64,000 bases of DNA from Streptococcus pseudopneumoniae (GTDB lineage Bacteria; Bacillota; Bacilli; Lactobacillales; Streptococcaceae). A program made the translations under genes and the position numbers. The notes beneath the pieces are model-generated. The model saw nothing but the letters and a program-made list of their open reading frames with translations. It searched no databases and was not told where the DNA came from. Positions within the stretch are counted from its first letter, which is position 1. Each line of letters starts with the position of its first letter. Shown here in pieces: positions 19,543 through 29,879 of the stretch. The stretch spans positions 20,988 through 84,987 of the forward strand of contig NZ_JUUZ01000026.1 in the NCBI RefSeq assembly GCF_001074155.1. Direction: 5' to 3'.

Positions 19543-20859
19543 ATGCGAATTGGATTATTTACAGATACTTATTTCCCACAGGTTTCGGGTGTTGCAACCA
19601 GTATTCGAACCTTAAAAACAGAGCTTGAAAAGCAAGGGCATGCAGTCTTTATCTTCACGACAACCGATAAGGATGTCAATCGTTATGAAGACTGGCAGAT
19701 TATTCGTATTCCTAGTGTTCCTTTCTTTGCCTTTAAAGACCGTCGTTTCGCTTACCGTGGATTTACGAAAGCTCTTGAGATTGCTAAACAATACAAACTC
19801 GATATTATTCATACCCAAACTGAATTTTCTCTTGGTTTATTGGGAATTTGGATTGCTCGAGAACTGAAAATTCCAGTCATTCATACATATCATACCCAGT
19901 ACGAGGATTATGTTCACTATATTGCTAAGGGGATGTTGATTCGTCCAAGTATGGTCAAATATCTTGTTCGAGGTTTTTTGCATGACGTTGATGGAGTCAT
20001 TTGTCCAAGTGAAATTGTACGCGATCTTTTATCTGACTATAAGGTAAAAGTTGAAAAGCGTGTTATTCCTACTGGAATTGAACTTGCCAAATTTGAACGC
20101 CCTGAGATTGGTCCTGAACACATTAGTGACTTAAGGGATAAACTAGGGATCCAACAAGACGAAAAGATGCTTCTAAGTCTTTCTCGAGTTTCTTACGAGA
20201 AGAACATTCAAGCAGTTCTTACAGCTTTACCAGATGTCTTAAAAGAAGAACCAAATGTTAAACTGGTTGTAGCTGGAGATGGACCTTATTTAGACAATCT
20301 TAAGGAGCAAGCAGAAGATTTAAAAATTCAAGATTCTGTTATCTTTACAGGTATGATTCCGCCAAATGAGACGGCACTTTATTATAAGGCAGCTGATTTC
20401 TTCATATCAGCTTCTACAAGTGAGACTCAGGGATTGACTTATCTGGAAAGTTTAGCTAGTAAGACACCTGTCATTGCCCATGGTAATCCTTATTTGGATA
20501 ATCTCATCAATGATAAAATGTTCGGAACTCTTTATTATGAGGAAAGAGACTTGGCAGGAGCTATTCTTGAGGCTTTACTTGCTACACCGTCAATGGATGA
20601 AAAACACTTGGCTGAAAAATTATATGAAATTTCTGCTGAGAATTTTGGTAGAAGAGTCCATGAATTTTATCTAGACGTCATTATTTCAAATAATTTTGCT
20701 AAAGAAACAGGGGCTGACGAACCTGTTACAAAACGTATTTTAAAGACAGTCTTCTATATTCCGCAACAGGCTGTTACTATGCCAGTTAAAGGTTCGAAGC
20801 GTATGCTTAAGGCATCTAGAAAACAATTAAGAAATTTAAGAAAATATTTAAATGATTAA
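19543..20859 (+). CDS. Monoglucosyldiacylglycerol synthase
   Basis: A 438-residue GT4 glycosyltransferase that transfers glucose to diacylglycerol, the first step of streptococcal glycolipid and lipoteichoic acid anchor synthesis. The N terminus IGLFTDTYFPQVSGVATSI is typical, with HTQTEFSLG in the acceptor domain and the donor site segment STSETQGLTYLESLASKTPVI split around ~residues 292-312. The basic C-terminal region (KGSKRMLKASRKQLRNLRK) probably contacts the anionic membrane surface. It starts eight bases after cpoA with GAGGTAG as ribosome binding site; both genes form one unit. Confidence 0.9.
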   Translation: MRIGLFTDTYFPQVSGVATSIRTLKTELEKQGHAVFIFTTTDKDVNRYEDWQIIRIPSVPFFAFKDRRFAYRGFTKALEIAKQYKLDIIHTQTEFSLGLLGIWIARELKIPVIHTYHTQYEDYVHYIAKGMLIRPSMVKYLVRGFLHDVDGVICPSEIVRDLLSDYKVKVEKRVIPTGIELAKFERPEIGPEHISDLRDKLGIQQDEKMLLSLSRVSYEKNIQAVLTALPDVLKEEPNVKLVVAGDGPYLDNLKEQAEDLKIQDSVIFTGMIPPNETALYYKAADFFISASTSETQGLTYLESLASKTPVIAHGNPYLDNLINDKMFGTLYYEERDLAGAILEALLATPSMDEKHLAEKLYEISAENFGRRVHEFYLDVIISNNFAKETGADEPVTKRILKTVFYIPQQAVTMPVKGSKRMLKASRKQLRNLRKYLND

Positions 20860-20885
20860 TCAAATCAAAGAAAGGATATAAAAAT

Positions 20886-21077
20886 ATGCAAAAGAAATTT
20901 ATGAGAAGTGGTAGAGATCAAAAAATCGGTGGTGTATGCGCTGGTTTAGCACATTATTTTGATATTGACCCTACAATCGTACGTGTTATTTGGGGAGTTT
21001 TGGCTTTCTGTTATGGCGCAGGACTTATTGCTTACTTGATCTTGTGGGCAATCGCTCCTGTATCTGATGAGTATTAA
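20886..21077 (+). CDS. PspC-domain small membrane protein
   Basis: A 63-residue PspC-domain protein: KIGGVCAGLAHYFDIDPTIVRV is followed by one or two closely spaced membrane segments (IWGVLAFCYGAGLIAYLILW). In other bacteria PspC domains sense or respond to envelope stress. It starts behind AAAGGATAT and lies 26 bases after the glycolipid synthase gene, so a link to membrane lipid state is plausible but only inferred. Confidence 0.85.
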   Translation: MQKKFMRSGRDQKIGGVCAGLAHYFDIDPTIVRVIWGVLAFCYGAGLIAYLILWAIAPVSDEY

Positions 21078-21106
21078 TATTAGAGTATTAGAGTAAAGGA
21101 GAAAAC

Positions 21107-21241
21107 ATGGCATTCGGTGATAATGGTAAACGTAAAAAAACATTCTTTGAAAAACTTACAATGTTTGTCGTATTAATCATGTTGTTTGTTACTTTAGCCG
21201 GTATTTTTGCGACTGCAATTGGTGTATTTAGTAGATTCTAA
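21107..21241 (+). CDS. DUF4044-type small membrane protein
   Basis: A 44-residue protein starting at ATG 21107 after a strong AAAGGAGAAAAC site. It has a basic N terminus (GDNGKRKKTFFEKL) and one membrane helix (FVVLIMLFVTLAGIFATAIG). The form matches the DUF4044 small proteins of lactic acid bacteria, of unknown function. It is probably co-transcribed with the PspC-domain gene 29 bases upstream. Confidence 0.75.
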   Translation: MAFGDNGKRKKTFFEKLTMFVVLIMLFVTLAGIFATAIGVFSRF

Positions 21242-21275
21242 ATTGCTAGTTGTAGGATTTATTTCAAATAGTTGG

Positions 21276-21302
21276 TGACTGGGATTTCCCAGCCCTTTTT
21301 AA
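21276..21302 (+). terminator. Short terminator before obg
   Basis: CTGGG-ATTT-CCCAG followed by CCCTTTTT. The stem is short, so read-through into obg is likely. Confidence 0.6.
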
Positions 21303-21316
21303 AGTGAGAAAAGAAT

Positions 21317-22627
21317 ATGAGTATGTTTTTAGATACAGCCAAGATTAAAGTTAAGGCTGGTAATGGTGGCGATGGCATGGTTGCCTTTCGTCGTGAAAAA
21401 TATGTCCCTAACGGAGGACCTTGGGGTGGTGATGGAGGACGTGGTGGTAACGTTGTTTTCGTTGTAGACGAAGGCTTGCGTACCCTTATGGACTTCCGTT
21501 ACAATCGTCATTTTAAGGCCCAATCAGGTGAAAAAGGGATGACAAAAGGAATGCATGGCCGAGGGGCAGAAGACTTGATTGTCCGTGTACCTCAAGGGAC
21601 AACTGTGCGTGATGCTGAGACTGGGAAAGTTCTCACTGATTTGATAGAGAACGGACAAGAGTTCATCGTAGCTCACGGTGGTCGTGGTGGTCGCGGAAAT
21701 ATCCGTTTTGCAACGCCTAAAAATCCTGCGCCAGAAATCTCAGAAAACGGAGAACCTGGTCAAGAACGTGAATTACAGTTAGAACTTAAAATCCTTGCTG
21801 ATGTTGGTTTGGTTGGATTCCCATCTGTTGGTAAATCAACTTTACTTAGTGTTATCACATCTGCAAAACCCAAGATTGGTGCCTACCACTTTACAACAAT
21901 CGTTCCTAATCTTGGTATGGTACGTACTCAATCAGGTGAGTCCTTTGCAGTAGCAGACCTTCCTGGATTGATTGAAGGTGCTAGCCAAGGTGTTGGCTTA
22001 GGGACCCAGTTCCTTCGCCATATCGAGCGTACTCGCGTTATTCTTCATATCATTGACATGTCAGCTAGTGAAGGACGTGATCCTTACGAGGACTATCTAG
22101 CTATCAATAAGGAACTTGAATCTTACAATCTTCGTCTGATGGAGCGTCCACAAATCATTGTTGCCAATAAAATGGATATGCCTGAGAGTCAGGAAAACCT
22201 TGAAGAGTTCAAGAAAAAATTGGCTGCTAATTATGATGAATTTGAAGAATTACCACCAATCTTCCCAATTTCAGGTTTGACTAAGCAAGGTCTTGCACCT
22301 TTATTAGATGCAACGGCTGAACTTCTTGATAAAACGCCAGAATTTCTTCTTTATGATGAGTCAGAGATGGAAGAAGAGGTTTACTATGGCTTTGATGAGG
22401 AAGAAAAACCATTTGAGATTGGTCGTGATGATGATGCAACTTGGGTTCTTTCAGGTGAAAAACTCATGAAACTCTTTAATATGACTAACTTTGACCGTGA
22501 TGAGTCTGTCATGAAATTTGCGCGTCAGTTGCGTGGTATGGGAGTTGATGAAGCTCTTCGTGCTCGTGGTGCTAAGGACGGCGACCTTGTCCGTATTGGA
22601 AAATTTGAGTTTGAATTTGTAGACTAG
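21317..22627 (+). CDS. obg: GTPase Obg
   Basis: A 436-residue essential GTPase involved in ribosome assembly and stress control. The N-terminal glycine-rich Obg fold is clear ([31 protein letters not shown]), followed by the G domain with G1 GFPSVGKST (~residues 168-176), G3 DLPGLIEGA and G4 NKMD, and the C-terminal OCT domain. It starts at ATG 21317 after GTGAGAAAAGAAT. It precedes a small conserved gene. Confidence 0.97.
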   Translation: MSMFLDTAKIKVKAGNGGDGMVAFRREKYVPNGGPWGGDGGRGGNVVFVVDEGLRTLMDFRYNRHFKAQSGEKGMTKGMHGRGAEDLIVRVPQGTTVRDAETGKVLTDLIENGQEFIVAHGGRGGRGNIRFATPKNPAPEISENGEPGQERELQLELKILADVGLVGFPSVGKSTLLSVITSAKPKIGAYHFTTIVPNLGMVRTQSGESFAVADLPGLIEGASQGVGLGTQFLRHIERTRVILHIIDMSASEGRDPYEDYLAINKELESYNLRLMERPQIIVANKMDMPESQENLEEFKKKLAANYDEFEELPPIFPISGLTKQGLAPLLDATAELLDKTPEFLLYDESEMEEEVYYGFDEEEKPFEIGRDDDATWVLSGEKLMKLFNMTNFDRDESVMKFARQLRGMGVDEALRARGAKDGDLVRIGKFEFEFVD

Positions 22628-22636
22628 GAGATAGCT

Positions 22637-22798
22637 ATGGGTGATAAACCAATATCTTTCCGAGATGCTGATGGAAATTTTGTTTCTGCAGCAGACGTCT
22701 GGAATGAAAAGAAATTAGAAGAACTTTTTAATCGCCTCAATCCAAATAGAGCTTTGAGACTTGCGAGAATGAAGAAACAAGCCGAAGAAAAAAAATAA
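22637..22798 (+). CDS. Small conserved streptococcal protein of unknown function
   Basis: A 53-residue protein from ATG 22637 to TAA 22796-22798, preceded by AGGAGATAGCT. It begins MGDKPISFRDADGNFVSAAD and ends in a Lys-rich helix (RLARMKKQAEEKK). I recall a similar small gene after obg in other streptococci but no function. The terminator right after it supports that it ends the obg transcript. Confidence 0.7.
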   Translation: MGDKPISFRDADGNFVSAADVWNEKKLEELFNRLNPNRALRLARMKKQAEEKK

Positions 22799-22806
22799 GA
22801 ATAAAA

Positions 22807-22838
22807 GAACCCGTGATATTTTTATCACGGGTTTTTAA
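22807..22838. terminator. Bidirectional terminator between the obg operon and pepX
   Basis: GAACCCGTGATA pairs with TATCACGGGTTTTT around a 4-base loop. A and T tracts on the two sides allow it to serve both convergent genes. Confidence 0.92.
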
Positions 22839-22847
22839 GTTTACTAA

Positions 22848-25127
22848 CTATTTTTGATATGGAATCTCTAGATTAGAATTAGCAAGATCTACAGTTAATC
22901 GATAGTCTGTATTGTCACGTATAGTAATCTCAAAGTCAGTAGTATAAAGAACGAGACGGAGAGTATCGCCTTCTTTTAGTTTATAAATAGTTGGCTGTAA
23001 TTCAAATTGGAATTCCATCCATTCATCTGGTTTAACTTCTTCAATTTTCAATAAATCATGACGATTTTGAAGATTGAGATAGCCTTTGGTGATAACACGT
23101 TGGGCATTTGGGCTAAATGGTAGCTCGCAAAGGTTTTCCAGCATATGGTAACGACCATTATCAATAGTACGAGCAGCCAAGACTCCAGGATAAGGTTGAA
23201 GGTATTTCTTTTGACCAAGTTCGAGAAGTTGAGAAGAGAGAAGACCTTTATTGGTACTTGACTTGAGACGAAGGTTTAGTTTAACACGACCATTGATATG
23301 AAGATCTTCAGTCACTGGAAGATCAATGGTAATCTGATTCACCTTACCTTGATAAAGTTCATTGTTAAAGGTTTGGTAAGTCTTTCCAAATCGTTCGAAG
23401 TCAGAATCTTGGTAATGATTTTCAATGACAGCTTCCTCAGTACCTAAAGAGAAAGTTTTATGGTCAGTTTGATTTCCAAAATCTTCAAGTGACAGCCAAG
23501 TTTGAGGATTAGTATTATCTTGCCAAACGACTTTTGGAAGTTGGTAGTCAGTGTTTTGACCCAATAATTTCTGCGTCAAAAGAGCATTCATGGATTCACG
23601 GAAATCAATAGACTGCCAGTTGTTCATATAAACATGGGCGCCGTTATGGTAAAAGAGATGTTTATTAATATGACTTGGAAGAGCATTGAACATTTGATAG
23701 ACATGAAGTGGTTTTACATTCCAGTCTTGTGACCCGTGTGTGAAGACAACCTCGGCTTTGACCTTATGGGCATTGAGCAGATAGTTGCGGTCATGCCAGA
23801 ATTGGTTATAATCACCAGTCTTACGGTCTAGATTTTTCTTAAGCTCTTTTATGGCAGCTTTGTGATCTTCATTTCCACGAATATAGTCACCAGCTAGGAG
23901 ATTGCGTGAATAAGTTAATTCATCTAATGAATCGAAGTCTTCACCTGGATAACCTCCAGGGCTTGTGACAAGACCATTTTCACGGTAATAGTTGTACCAT
24001 GATGAAATCCCTGCTTCAGCAATGATGACCTCTAAACCATCAACTCCTGTAGTAGCAAGACCATTGGACATTGTTCCTAGGTAAGAAAGACCAGTAGTTG
24101 CGACTTTACCATTTGACCAGTCTGCCTTTACTTGACGTTTACGACTATGGTCTGTGAAGGCACGGCAACGGCCATTGAGCCAATCAATGACATTTTTATA
24201 AGCTTCAACTTGTCGGTAGTCACCATTTGGCATCAGACCTTGTGAATCCTTGGTTCCAAGACCTGATACATAGATATTTGCAAAACCTCTTGGAAGGAAG
24301 TAATCATTAAGTGTGTAGCTACTATTGATATGATTGAGTTTTTCTTCGGCTTCAGCCACAAGATCGGCTTGGCCAACTGGCTCAACAAAAGAAACACTAG
24401 GTTCTTCTAAGATAATCTCGTGAGGTTCTTTGACTGCTAATTCCCCTTCCATTTTGTAGAGGGCCTTATCACTAGCCTTATCATTGGTTCCCTGGTGGTA
24501 TGGACTTGCAGTCATGACTGCTGGAATTTTGCCATGGTAAGATGGACGGATGATGTTAACCTTGACTAAATCAGGTAAATCATCATTATCAGAATCTATA
24601 CGACTTTCTACATAAACTACCTCACGAATAGCATTGTTTGCAGAGAATGTTGCCAAACTCTTTCCATTGAAGTAGTGGTAATCATTGTCCTCAGGGATAA
24701 GACCATCACTAACTAGCTGATCGATCAAGGTATTTCCCTTTTTAGTGCGCGTGTTAAGAAGTTGATAGAGGTTATCAACCAAATCCCCAAAGACGATAGG
24801 AAGTCCTGTTTCTTGATGAAAGGTTAGACCATCTTCGAAGTCTATAAGGTAGCTGAATCCAAGCAACTGAAAAACTACGGTATAAAATATTTCTGCAGTT
24901 AATTCACGATCAGAATTGAAGAAAGTGAGTAGGTCAGTCTCCTTATCAACCGCCAAAGTTGAGAGGGGATAATCCGTATTTTTGTAATTGAAAAAACAAG
25001 TTCTAACAAAAGCTTCAAACTGTTCTTTATCAGAATTTGATTGATCAAGCTTGAACCCAAGACTGGATAATTCTTGTAAAGCTTGTTGCTGGATTACAGA
25101 ATAGTAACTGAATTGATTAAAACGCAT
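22848..25127 (-). CDS. pepX: Xaa-Pro dipeptidyl-peptidase
   Basis: A 759-residue S15-family serine peptidase that removes X-Pro dipeptides from peptide N termini, part of casein or peptide use in the cytosol. The nucleophile motif is [11 protein letters not shown] (~residues 347-357); the acid and base regions are [14 protein letters not shown] and [11 protein letters not shown]-terminal jelly-roll domain completes the protein. I chose the start at 25127 ([10 protein letters not shown]) because AAAGGAGATG lies just before it; an in-frame ATG nine codons earlier lacks a site. A -10 box TATAAT (minus, 25160-25165) lies upstream. Confidence 0.96.
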   Translation of the reverse strand: MRFNQFSYYSVIQQQALQELSSLGFKLDQSNSDKEQFEAFVRTCFFNYKNTDYPLSTLAVDKETDLLTFFNSDRELTAEIFYTVVFQLLGFSYLIDFEDGLTFHQETGLPIVFGDLVDNLYQLLNTRTKKGNTLIDQLVSDGLIPEDNDYHYFNGKSLATFSANNAIREVVYVESRIDSDNDDLPDLVKVNIIRPSYHGKIPAVMTASPYHQGTNDKASDKALYKMEGELAVKEPHEIILEEPSVSFVEPVGQADLVAEAEEKLNHINSSYTLNDYFLPRGFANIYVSGLGTKDSQGLMPNGDYRQVEAYKNVIDWLNGRCRAFTDHSRKRQVKADWSNGKVATTGLSYLGTMSNGLATTGVDGLEVIIAEAGISSWYNYYRENGLVTSPGGYPGEDFDSLDELTYSRNLLAGDYIRGNEDHKAAIKELKKNLDRKTGDYNQFWHDRNYLLNAHKVKAEVVFTHGSQDWNVKPLHVYQMFNALPSHINKHLFYHNGAHVYMNNWQSIDFRESMNALLTQKLLGQNTDYQLPKVVWQDNTNPQTWLSLEDFGNQTDHKTFSLGTEEAVIENHYQDSDFERFGKTYQTFNNELYQGKVNQITIDLPVTEDLHINGRVKLNLRLKSSTNKGLLSSQLLELGQKKYLQPYPGVLAARTIDNGRYHMLENLCELPFSPNAQRVITKGYLNLQNRHDLLKIEEVKPDEWMEFQFELQPTIYKLKEGDTLRLVLYTTDFEITIRDNTDYRLTVDLANSNLEIPYQK

Positions 25128-25159
25128 GGACATCTCCTTTAAAGATTCATTCAAAAGTT

Positions 25160-25165
25160 ATTATA
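25160..25165 (-). promoter_or_regulatory. -10 box of pepX
   Basis: TATAAT on the minus strand, 32 bases before the pepX start codon; the -35 is weak. Confidence 0.6.
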
Positions 25166-25271
25166 ACAAAAAAGCTAGGAAAATGATAGAATCAGCTGAT
25201 ATAGAAAGGCTAAATTACTATTATTTTAACAGAGTTTAAGAGAGTGTTTTAACAAGCTCTATCTTGATTTT

Positions 25272-25300
25272 TTGAGTATCCTAAAAGGTTATGCTATACT
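25272..25300 (+). promoter_or_regulatory. Promoter of mutY, leaderless
   Basis: TTGAGT (25272-25277), 17-base spacer, TATACT (25295-25300) with TG extension. The mutY ATG at 25307 is 6 bases past the -10. Confidence 0.75.
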
Positions 25301-25306
25301 AGATAT

Positions 25307-26464
25307 ATGTTAGATTTGGAGAAATATGGTGTGACCATGTGGGAAGAGGACAAGATTCTCTCTTTCCGTCAAAAACTATTAGCCTGGTATGACGAAAATA
25401 AGCGGGATTTACCCTGGAGACGGAGCAAAAATCCTTACCATATCTGGGTGTCTGAAATCATGTTGCAGCAGACTCGAGTTGATACCGTTATTCCCTATTA
25501 TGAACGTTTTTTAGACTGGTTTCCGACTGTAGAAAGCTTAGCAAATGCTCCTGAGGAACGCTTACTAAAAGCCTGGGAAGGACTTGGCTATTACTCTCGT
25601 GTTCGCAATATGCAAGCAGCAACTCAGCAGATTATGGAGGACTTTGATGGAGAATTTCCATCAACTTACGAAGGTATTTCAAGTTTGAAGGGGATTGGCC
25701 CTTATACAGCTGGAGCTATTTCAAGTATTGCCTTTAACCTTCCCCAACCTGCAGTAGATGGCAATGTCATGCGTGTTTTGGCACGTTTGTTTGAAGTGAA
25801 TCATGATATTGGAAATCCTAGCAATCGAAAAATATTTCAAGCTATGATGGAAGTTCTAATAGATCCAGATCGTCCAGGTGATTTCAATCAGGCTTTGATG
25901 GATTTAGGTTCAGATATTGAGGCTCCTGTCAATCCAAGACCTCAAGAGAGTCCAGTTAAGGACTTCAGTGCTGCTTATCAACATGGAACAATGGATCGCT
26001 ATCCCATTAAAGCGCCAAAGAATAAGCCAGTTCCAGTCTATCTTAATGCTTTAGTTGTTCAAAATGCTAAAGGACAGTTTTTACTAGAAAAGAATGAAAG
26101 TGAAAAGTTACTTGCTGGATTTTGGCATTTCCCTTTGATTGAGGTAGATGAATTTTCAAAAAATGAAGAACTAAATCTCTTTAATCAGGTAGCTGAACCA
26201 TCTATTCAACTTGGGCCATCACCGCAAGAAAGTTTTGAGCAGGATTATGATTTGGAGGTTGACTGGCAGGATAGTCATTTTGAAGAAGTGAAACATGTCT
26301 TTAGCCATCGAAAGTGGCATGTACGAATTCTATCGGGGCAGGTAGTTGATAGTAAAGAGTATAGCGACAAAGAAGTTGTTTGGTTAACTCCTGAAGAGTT
26401 TGACCTCTATCCACTAACAAAACCTCAACAAAAAATTTGGCAAGAGTATTCAAAAAGATGCTGA
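25307..26464 (+). CDS. mutY: Adenine DNA glycosylase MutY, without Fe-S cysteines
   Basis: A 385-residue base-excision repair enzyme that removes A opposite 8-oxoG. It has the HhH-GPD core: ISEIMLQQT-type segment SEIMLQQTRVDTV (~residues 48-60), SLKGIGPYTAGAI (~125) and catalytic-Asp region PAVDGNVMRVLARLF (~148). The C-terminal Nudix-like domain recognises 8-oxoG. The four cysteines of the usual 4Fe-4S loop are missing: after QALMDLGSDI the sequence runs through APVNPRPQESPV without Cys. It starts either leaderless at 25307 or at ATG 25337 behind TTGGAGAAA; I prefer 25307 because I recall the MLDL start in relatives. Confidence 0.93.
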   Translation: MLDLEKYGVTMWEEDKILSFRQKLLAWYDENKRDLPWRRSKNPYHIWVSEIMLQQTRVDTVIPYYERFLDWFPTVESLANAPEERLLKAWEGLGYYSRVRNMQAATQQIMEDFDGEFPSTYEGISSLKGIGPYTAGAISSIAFNLPQPAVDGNVMRVLARLFEVNHDIGNPSNRKIFQAMMEVLIDPDRPGDFNQALMDLGSDIEAPVNPRPQESPVKDFSAAYQHGTMDRYPIKAPKNKPVPVYLNALVVQNAKGQFLLEKNESEKLLAGFWHFPLIEVDEFSKNEELNLFNQVAEPSIQLGPSPQESFEQDYDLEVDWQDSHFEEVKHVFSHRKWHVRILSGQVVDSKEYSDKEVVWLTPEEFDLYPLTKPQQKIWQEYSKRC

Positions 26465-26499
26465 CAACACTAGTCTTTCGTGTCTTCTTTGCATTTTTT

Positions 26500-26508
26500 T
26501 GGTATAAT
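26500..26508 (+). promoter_or_regulatory. Extended -10 promoter of vicRKX
   Basis: TGGTATAAT (26500-26508), 24 bases before the vicR ATG. The -35 region is a poor match. Confidence 0.75.
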
Positions 26509-26532
26509 TGATACAAGGAAAAAGGTGACTAT

Positions 26533-27237
26533 ATGAAAAAAATATTGATTGTAGATGATGAAAAACCAATCTCAGATATTATTAAGTTTAATATGACCAA
26601 GGAAGGTTATGAGGTTGTTACAGCCTTTAATGGACGCGAAGCCATCGAATTGTTTGAAGCTGAGAAACCAGATATTATTATTTTGGATTTAATGCTTCCA
26701 GAGATTGATGGTCTTGAAGTGGCTAAAACGATTCGCAAGACAAGCAGTGTTCCAATTATCATGCTTTCGGCAAAAGATAGTGAGTTTGACAAGGTTATTG
26801 GTCTTGAACTTGGTGCGGATGATTATGTGACCAAGCCATTTTCAAACCGTGAGCTACAAGCGCGTGTTAAGGCTCTTCTTCGTCGTACGGAGTTAGTAGC
26901 AGTAGATAACCAAGAGGAAGATACTAAATTACAAAGTCTTCAAATTAGGGATTTAGAGATTCTACCAGATGCTTATGTAGCCAAAAAATATGGAGAAGAA
27001 TTGGACTTAACTCATAGAGAGTTTGAGTTGTTGCATCACTTAGCTTCTCATCTTGGTCAAGTTATTACCCGTGAACATCTCCTTGAGACTGTTTGGGGTT
27101 ATGATTATTTTGGTGATGTTCGTACTGTAGATGTTACCATTAGACGTCTACGTGAAAAGATTGAAGACACACCAAGTAGACCTGAATATATCTTAACTCG
27201 TCGTGGTGTTGGTTATTATATGAGAAATAATGATTGA
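26533..27237 (+). CDS. vicR: Response regulator VicR (WalR)
   Basis: A 234-residue OmpR-family regulator. The receiver domain has the acidic pair in IVDDEKP, phospho-acceptor Asp in [13 protein letters not shown] (~residue 52) and Lys in DDYVTKPF (~102); the C-terminal winged helix ends in [17 protein letters not shown]. WalR/VicR controls peptidoglycan hydrolases and surface proteins and is the only essential response regulator in pneumococci. RBS is AAAAAGGTGACT. It overlaps vicK by 8 bases. Confidence 0.97.
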   Translation: MKKILIVDDEKPISDIIKFNMTKEGYEVVTAFNGREAIELFEAEKPDIIILDLMLPEIDGLEVAKTIRKTSSVPIIMLSAKDSEFDKVIGLELGADDYVTKPFSNRELQARVKALLRRTELVAVDNQEEDTKLQSLQIRDLEILPDAYVAKKYGEELDLTHREFELLHHLASHLGQVITREHLLETVWGYDYFGDVRTVDVTIRRLREKIEDTPSRPEYILTRRGVGYYMRNND

Positions 27238-28579
27238 TATAATTAAACAAACAATTTTAACCAGAGATTTCGTCTTTGTACTCATATTAATTGGTTTTAT
27301 TATGCTTGTTAGCTTTCTCTTGCTTGAAGGCCGTAGAGATAATATTCGACTCAAACAGTTAAATCAAAAGATTAAAGATTTAATTGCTGGTGATTATTCT
27401 CAGGTATTAGATATGCAGGGGAATACTGAGATCACTAACATTACGAATAACTTAAATGATTTGTCTGAAGTTATTCGTCTAACTCAGGAAAACCTTGAGC
27501 AGGAAAGTAAAAGATTGCATAGTATCCTGTCATACATGACTGATGGGGTTCTTGCAACCAATCGTCGTGGTCAGATCACTATGATTAATGATATGGCTAA
27601 AAGACAACTTGGAGTTGAAAGTGATGACGCGCTCAATAAGAATATTTTAGAGTTGCTCAAGATTGAAGATGAGTACGAGCTTAGAGACTTAATTACGCAA
27701 AGTCCTGAAATGATGATTTATTCCCAAAATGTAAATGGGGAGTATATTAGTTTGCGTGTACGTTTTGCCTTGATTCGTAGAGAATCCGGCTTTATCTCTG
27801 GTTTGGTAGCAGTTCTACATGATACGACTGAACAAGATAAGGAAGAGCGCGAGAGAAGACTATTCGTTTCAAACGTTAGTCATGAATTGCGAACTCCATT
27901 GACCAGTGTAAAATCTTACCTAGAGGCCTTGGATGAGGGTGCATTATATGAACCTGTTGCTCCTGATTTTATCAAAGTATCTCTAGATGAGACCAACCGT
28001 ATGATGCGAATGGTAACGGACCTCTTGCATCTTTCGCGTATTGATAATGCAACTAGCCATTTAGATGTTGAATTGATTAACTTTACAGCTTTCATTACGT
28101 TTATCCTAAACCGTTTCGATAAGATACGAGCCCAGGATCAAGAAAAAAAATATGAGTTGGTTCGAGATTATCCGATTACATCGGTCTGGATTGAAATTGA
28201 TACAGACAAGATGACTCAGGTAATCGATAATATTCTTAACAATGCCATCAAGTATTCTCCAGATGGGGGAAAAATTACAGTTAGTATGAAAACTACTGAT
28301 GACCAGATGATTTTATCGATTTCGGATCAAGGACTTGGAATTCCTAAAGAAGATTTACCGAAGATTTTTGACCGTTTCTACAGGGTTGATAAGGCTAGAA
28401 GCCGTGCCCAAGGTGGGACTGGTTTAGGTCTTGCGATAGCAAAAGAAATTATCAAGCAACACAATGGATTTATCTGGGCTAAGAGTGAATACGGTAAGGG
28501 TTCTACCTTTACCATTGTTCTTCCTTATGATAATGATGCTGTAAAAGAAGAAGTATGGGAGGATGAAGTAGAAGACTAG
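27230..28579 (+). CDS. vicK: Sensor histidine kinase VicK (WalK)
   Basis: A 449-residue kinase with the streptococcal layout: a single N-terminal membrane helix with almost no extracellular part (~residues 12-32), a HAMP-like segment, a PAS domain (~95-200), the H-box [15 protein letters not shown] (~residues 213-227) and the ATPase domain with [15 protein letters not shown] and [12 protein letters not shown]. The lack of an extracellular sensor loop means it probably senses a cytosolic or membrane cue through PAS. It is encoded between vicR and vicX. Confidence 0.97.
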   Translation: MIDIIKQTILTRDFVFVLILIGFIMLVSFLLLEGRRDNIRLKQLNQKIKDLIAGDYSQVLDMQGNTEITNITNNLNDLSEVIRLTQENLEQESKRLHSILSYMTDGVLATNRRGQITMINDMAKRQLGVESDDALNKNILELLKIEDEYELRDLITQSPEMMIYSQNVNGEYISLRVRFALIRRESGFISGLVAVLHDTTEQDKEERERRLFVSNVSHELRTPLTSVKSYLEALDEGALYEPVAPDFIKVSLDETNRMMRMVTDLLHLSRIDNATSHLDVELINFTAFITFILNRFDKIRAQDQEKKYELVRDYPITSVWIEIDTDKMTQVIDNILNNAIKYSPDGGKITVSMKTTDDQMILSISDQGLGIPKEDLPKIFDRFYRVDKARSRAQGGTGLGLAIAKEIIKQHNGFIWAKSEYGKGSTFTIVLPYDNDAVKEEVWEDEVED

Positions 28580-28580
28580 A

Positions 28581-29390
28581 ATGAGTGAAACAGGCTTTAA
28601 ATATAGTATTTTAGCATCGGGTTCTAGTGGAAATTCCTTCTATCTAGAAACCCCAAAGAAAAAGATTTTAGTGGATGCCGGTTTATCTGGTAAAAAAATT
28701 ACAAGCTTATTGGGTGAAATCAATCGTAAGCCAGAAGATTTGGATGCTATTTTGATTACGCATGAGCATGCTGACCATATACATGGTGTTGGAGTTTTAG
28801 CCCGTAAGTATGGCATGGATCTTTACGCCAATGAAAAAACCTGGCAAGCTATGGAAAATAGTAAGTATCTAGGTAAAGTTGACTCTTCACAAAAGCATAT
28901 CTTTGAAATGGGAAAAACAAAAACATTTGGAGATATCGACATTGAGAGTTTTGGAGTTAGCCATGATGCAGTTGCTCCCCAATTCTACCGTTTTATGAAG
29001 GATGACAAGAGCTTTGTTATGCTGACGGATACAGGTTATGTTAGTGATCGTATGGCTGGCATTGTCGAGAATGCAGATGGTTACTTGATTGAGTCTAATC
29101 ATGATGTTGAGATCCTGAGAGCAGGATCATATGCTTGGCGACTCAAGCAACGGATTCTGTCTGACCTTGGCCACCTCTCAAATGAAGATGGAGCAGACGC
29201 CATGATTCGCACACTAGGTAATCGTACCAAGAAGATTTACCTAGGACATCTATCTAAAGAGAATAATATCAAGGAGCTAGCTCATATGACTATGGTTAAT
29301 CAGCTTGCCCAAGCAGACTTGGGAGTAGGAGTTGATTTTCAAGTTTACGATACGTCTCCAGACACTGCAACTCCACTAACTGATATATAA
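28581..29390 (+). CDS. vicX: Metallo-beta-lactamase fold protein VicX (WalJ)
   Basis: A 269-residue member of the metallo-beta-lactamase superfamily with SGSSGNSFYLET near the N terminus and the metal motif THEHADHIHG (~residues 58-67), followed by LTDTGYVSD and ESNHDVE. WalJ/VicX proteins modulate the VicRK system and have been linked to DNA replication control. It starts one base after vicK, and a terminator ends the operon. Confidence 0.95.
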   Translation: MSETGFKYSILASGSSGNSFYLETPKKKILVDAGLSGKKITSLLGEINRKPEDLDAILITHEHADHIHGVGVLARKYGMDLYANEKTWQAMENSKYLGKVDSSQKHIFEMGKTKTFGDIDIESFGVSHDAVAPQFYRFMKDDKSFVMLTDTGYVSDRMAGIVENADGYLIESNHDVEILRAGSYAWRLKQRILSDLGHLSNEDGADAMIRTLGNRTKKIYLGHLSKENNIKELAHMTMVNQLAQADLGVGVDFQVYDTSPDTATPLTDI

Positions 29391-29418
29391 AAAAGAAGGC
29401 CTCACCTTCTTTTTTTTA
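29388..29418. terminator. Bidirectional terminator between vicX and the thioredoxin-like gene
   Basis: AAAAAAGAAGG-CCTCA-CCTTCTTTTTTT; both strands have the required T tract after the hairpin. Confidence 0.9.
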
Positions 29419-29424
29419 TGCTTT

Positions 29425-29772
29425 TTACAAACCAGCAAAATCTTTGATTTCTTGTGCTGTCATAGAAGAGTCACAACGAACCTTGATTTCTCCATTTTCA
29501 ACATGAACAAAACCTGGTACAGTTGGGATTTCGTAACGTGATCGGAAGTCTTGCAATGCATCTAGTTGACTTGGCTCTTCGCTGTTAATGAAGTAGATAT
29601 GTGCTTTTGTTTCAGCCACAACACCAGCCAATGTGCCAGCAAATTTACGGCAGTAAGGGCAAGTTTTGCGGCCGATAAAGAATGTAGCCGTTTCTTTTTT
29701 ATCAAGAGCCTCTTGGGCACGCGCAACAGTTGTAACTTCAAGATCTTTAATGTTTTCTAAAAATTGTTCCAT
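29425..29772 (-). CDS. Thioredoxin-like protein, Bta type
   Basis: A 115-residue thioredoxin-fold protein with the redox motif CPYC in FIGRKTCPYCRKFAG (~residues 32-46) and the cis-Pro region EIPTVPGFVHV. Similar streptococcal and lactobacillar proteins are annotated as bacteriocin transport accessory protein (Bta), but no bacteriocin genes are nearby, so a general thiol-redox role is as likely. No signal peptide is visible, so it is cytosolic. RBS on the minus strand is GCGAGGTAA. Confidence 0.85.
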   Translation of the reverse strand: MEQFLENIKDLEVTTVARAQEALDKKETATFFIGRKTCPYCRKFAGTLAGVVAETKAHIYFINSEEPSQLDALQDFRSRYEIPTVPGFVHVENGEIKVRCDSSMTAQEIKDFAGL

Positions 29773-29842
29773 GAGATTACCTCGCTTTCTTTTAAATCTA
29801 GTATGCCATAAAGTCTTTAAAAATGCTTAGATTTGATACGGA

Positions 29843-29873
29843 AAAAAGATGAGATAATCTTATCTCATCTTTT
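29843..29873. terminator. Terminator of phosphoglucomutase gene
   Basis: AAAAGATGAGATAA is an inverted repeat of TTATCTCATCTTTT with almost no loop. On the minus strand it follows the pgm stop by six bases and ends in a T run. Confidence 0.85.
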
Positions 29874-29879
29874 AATTGT

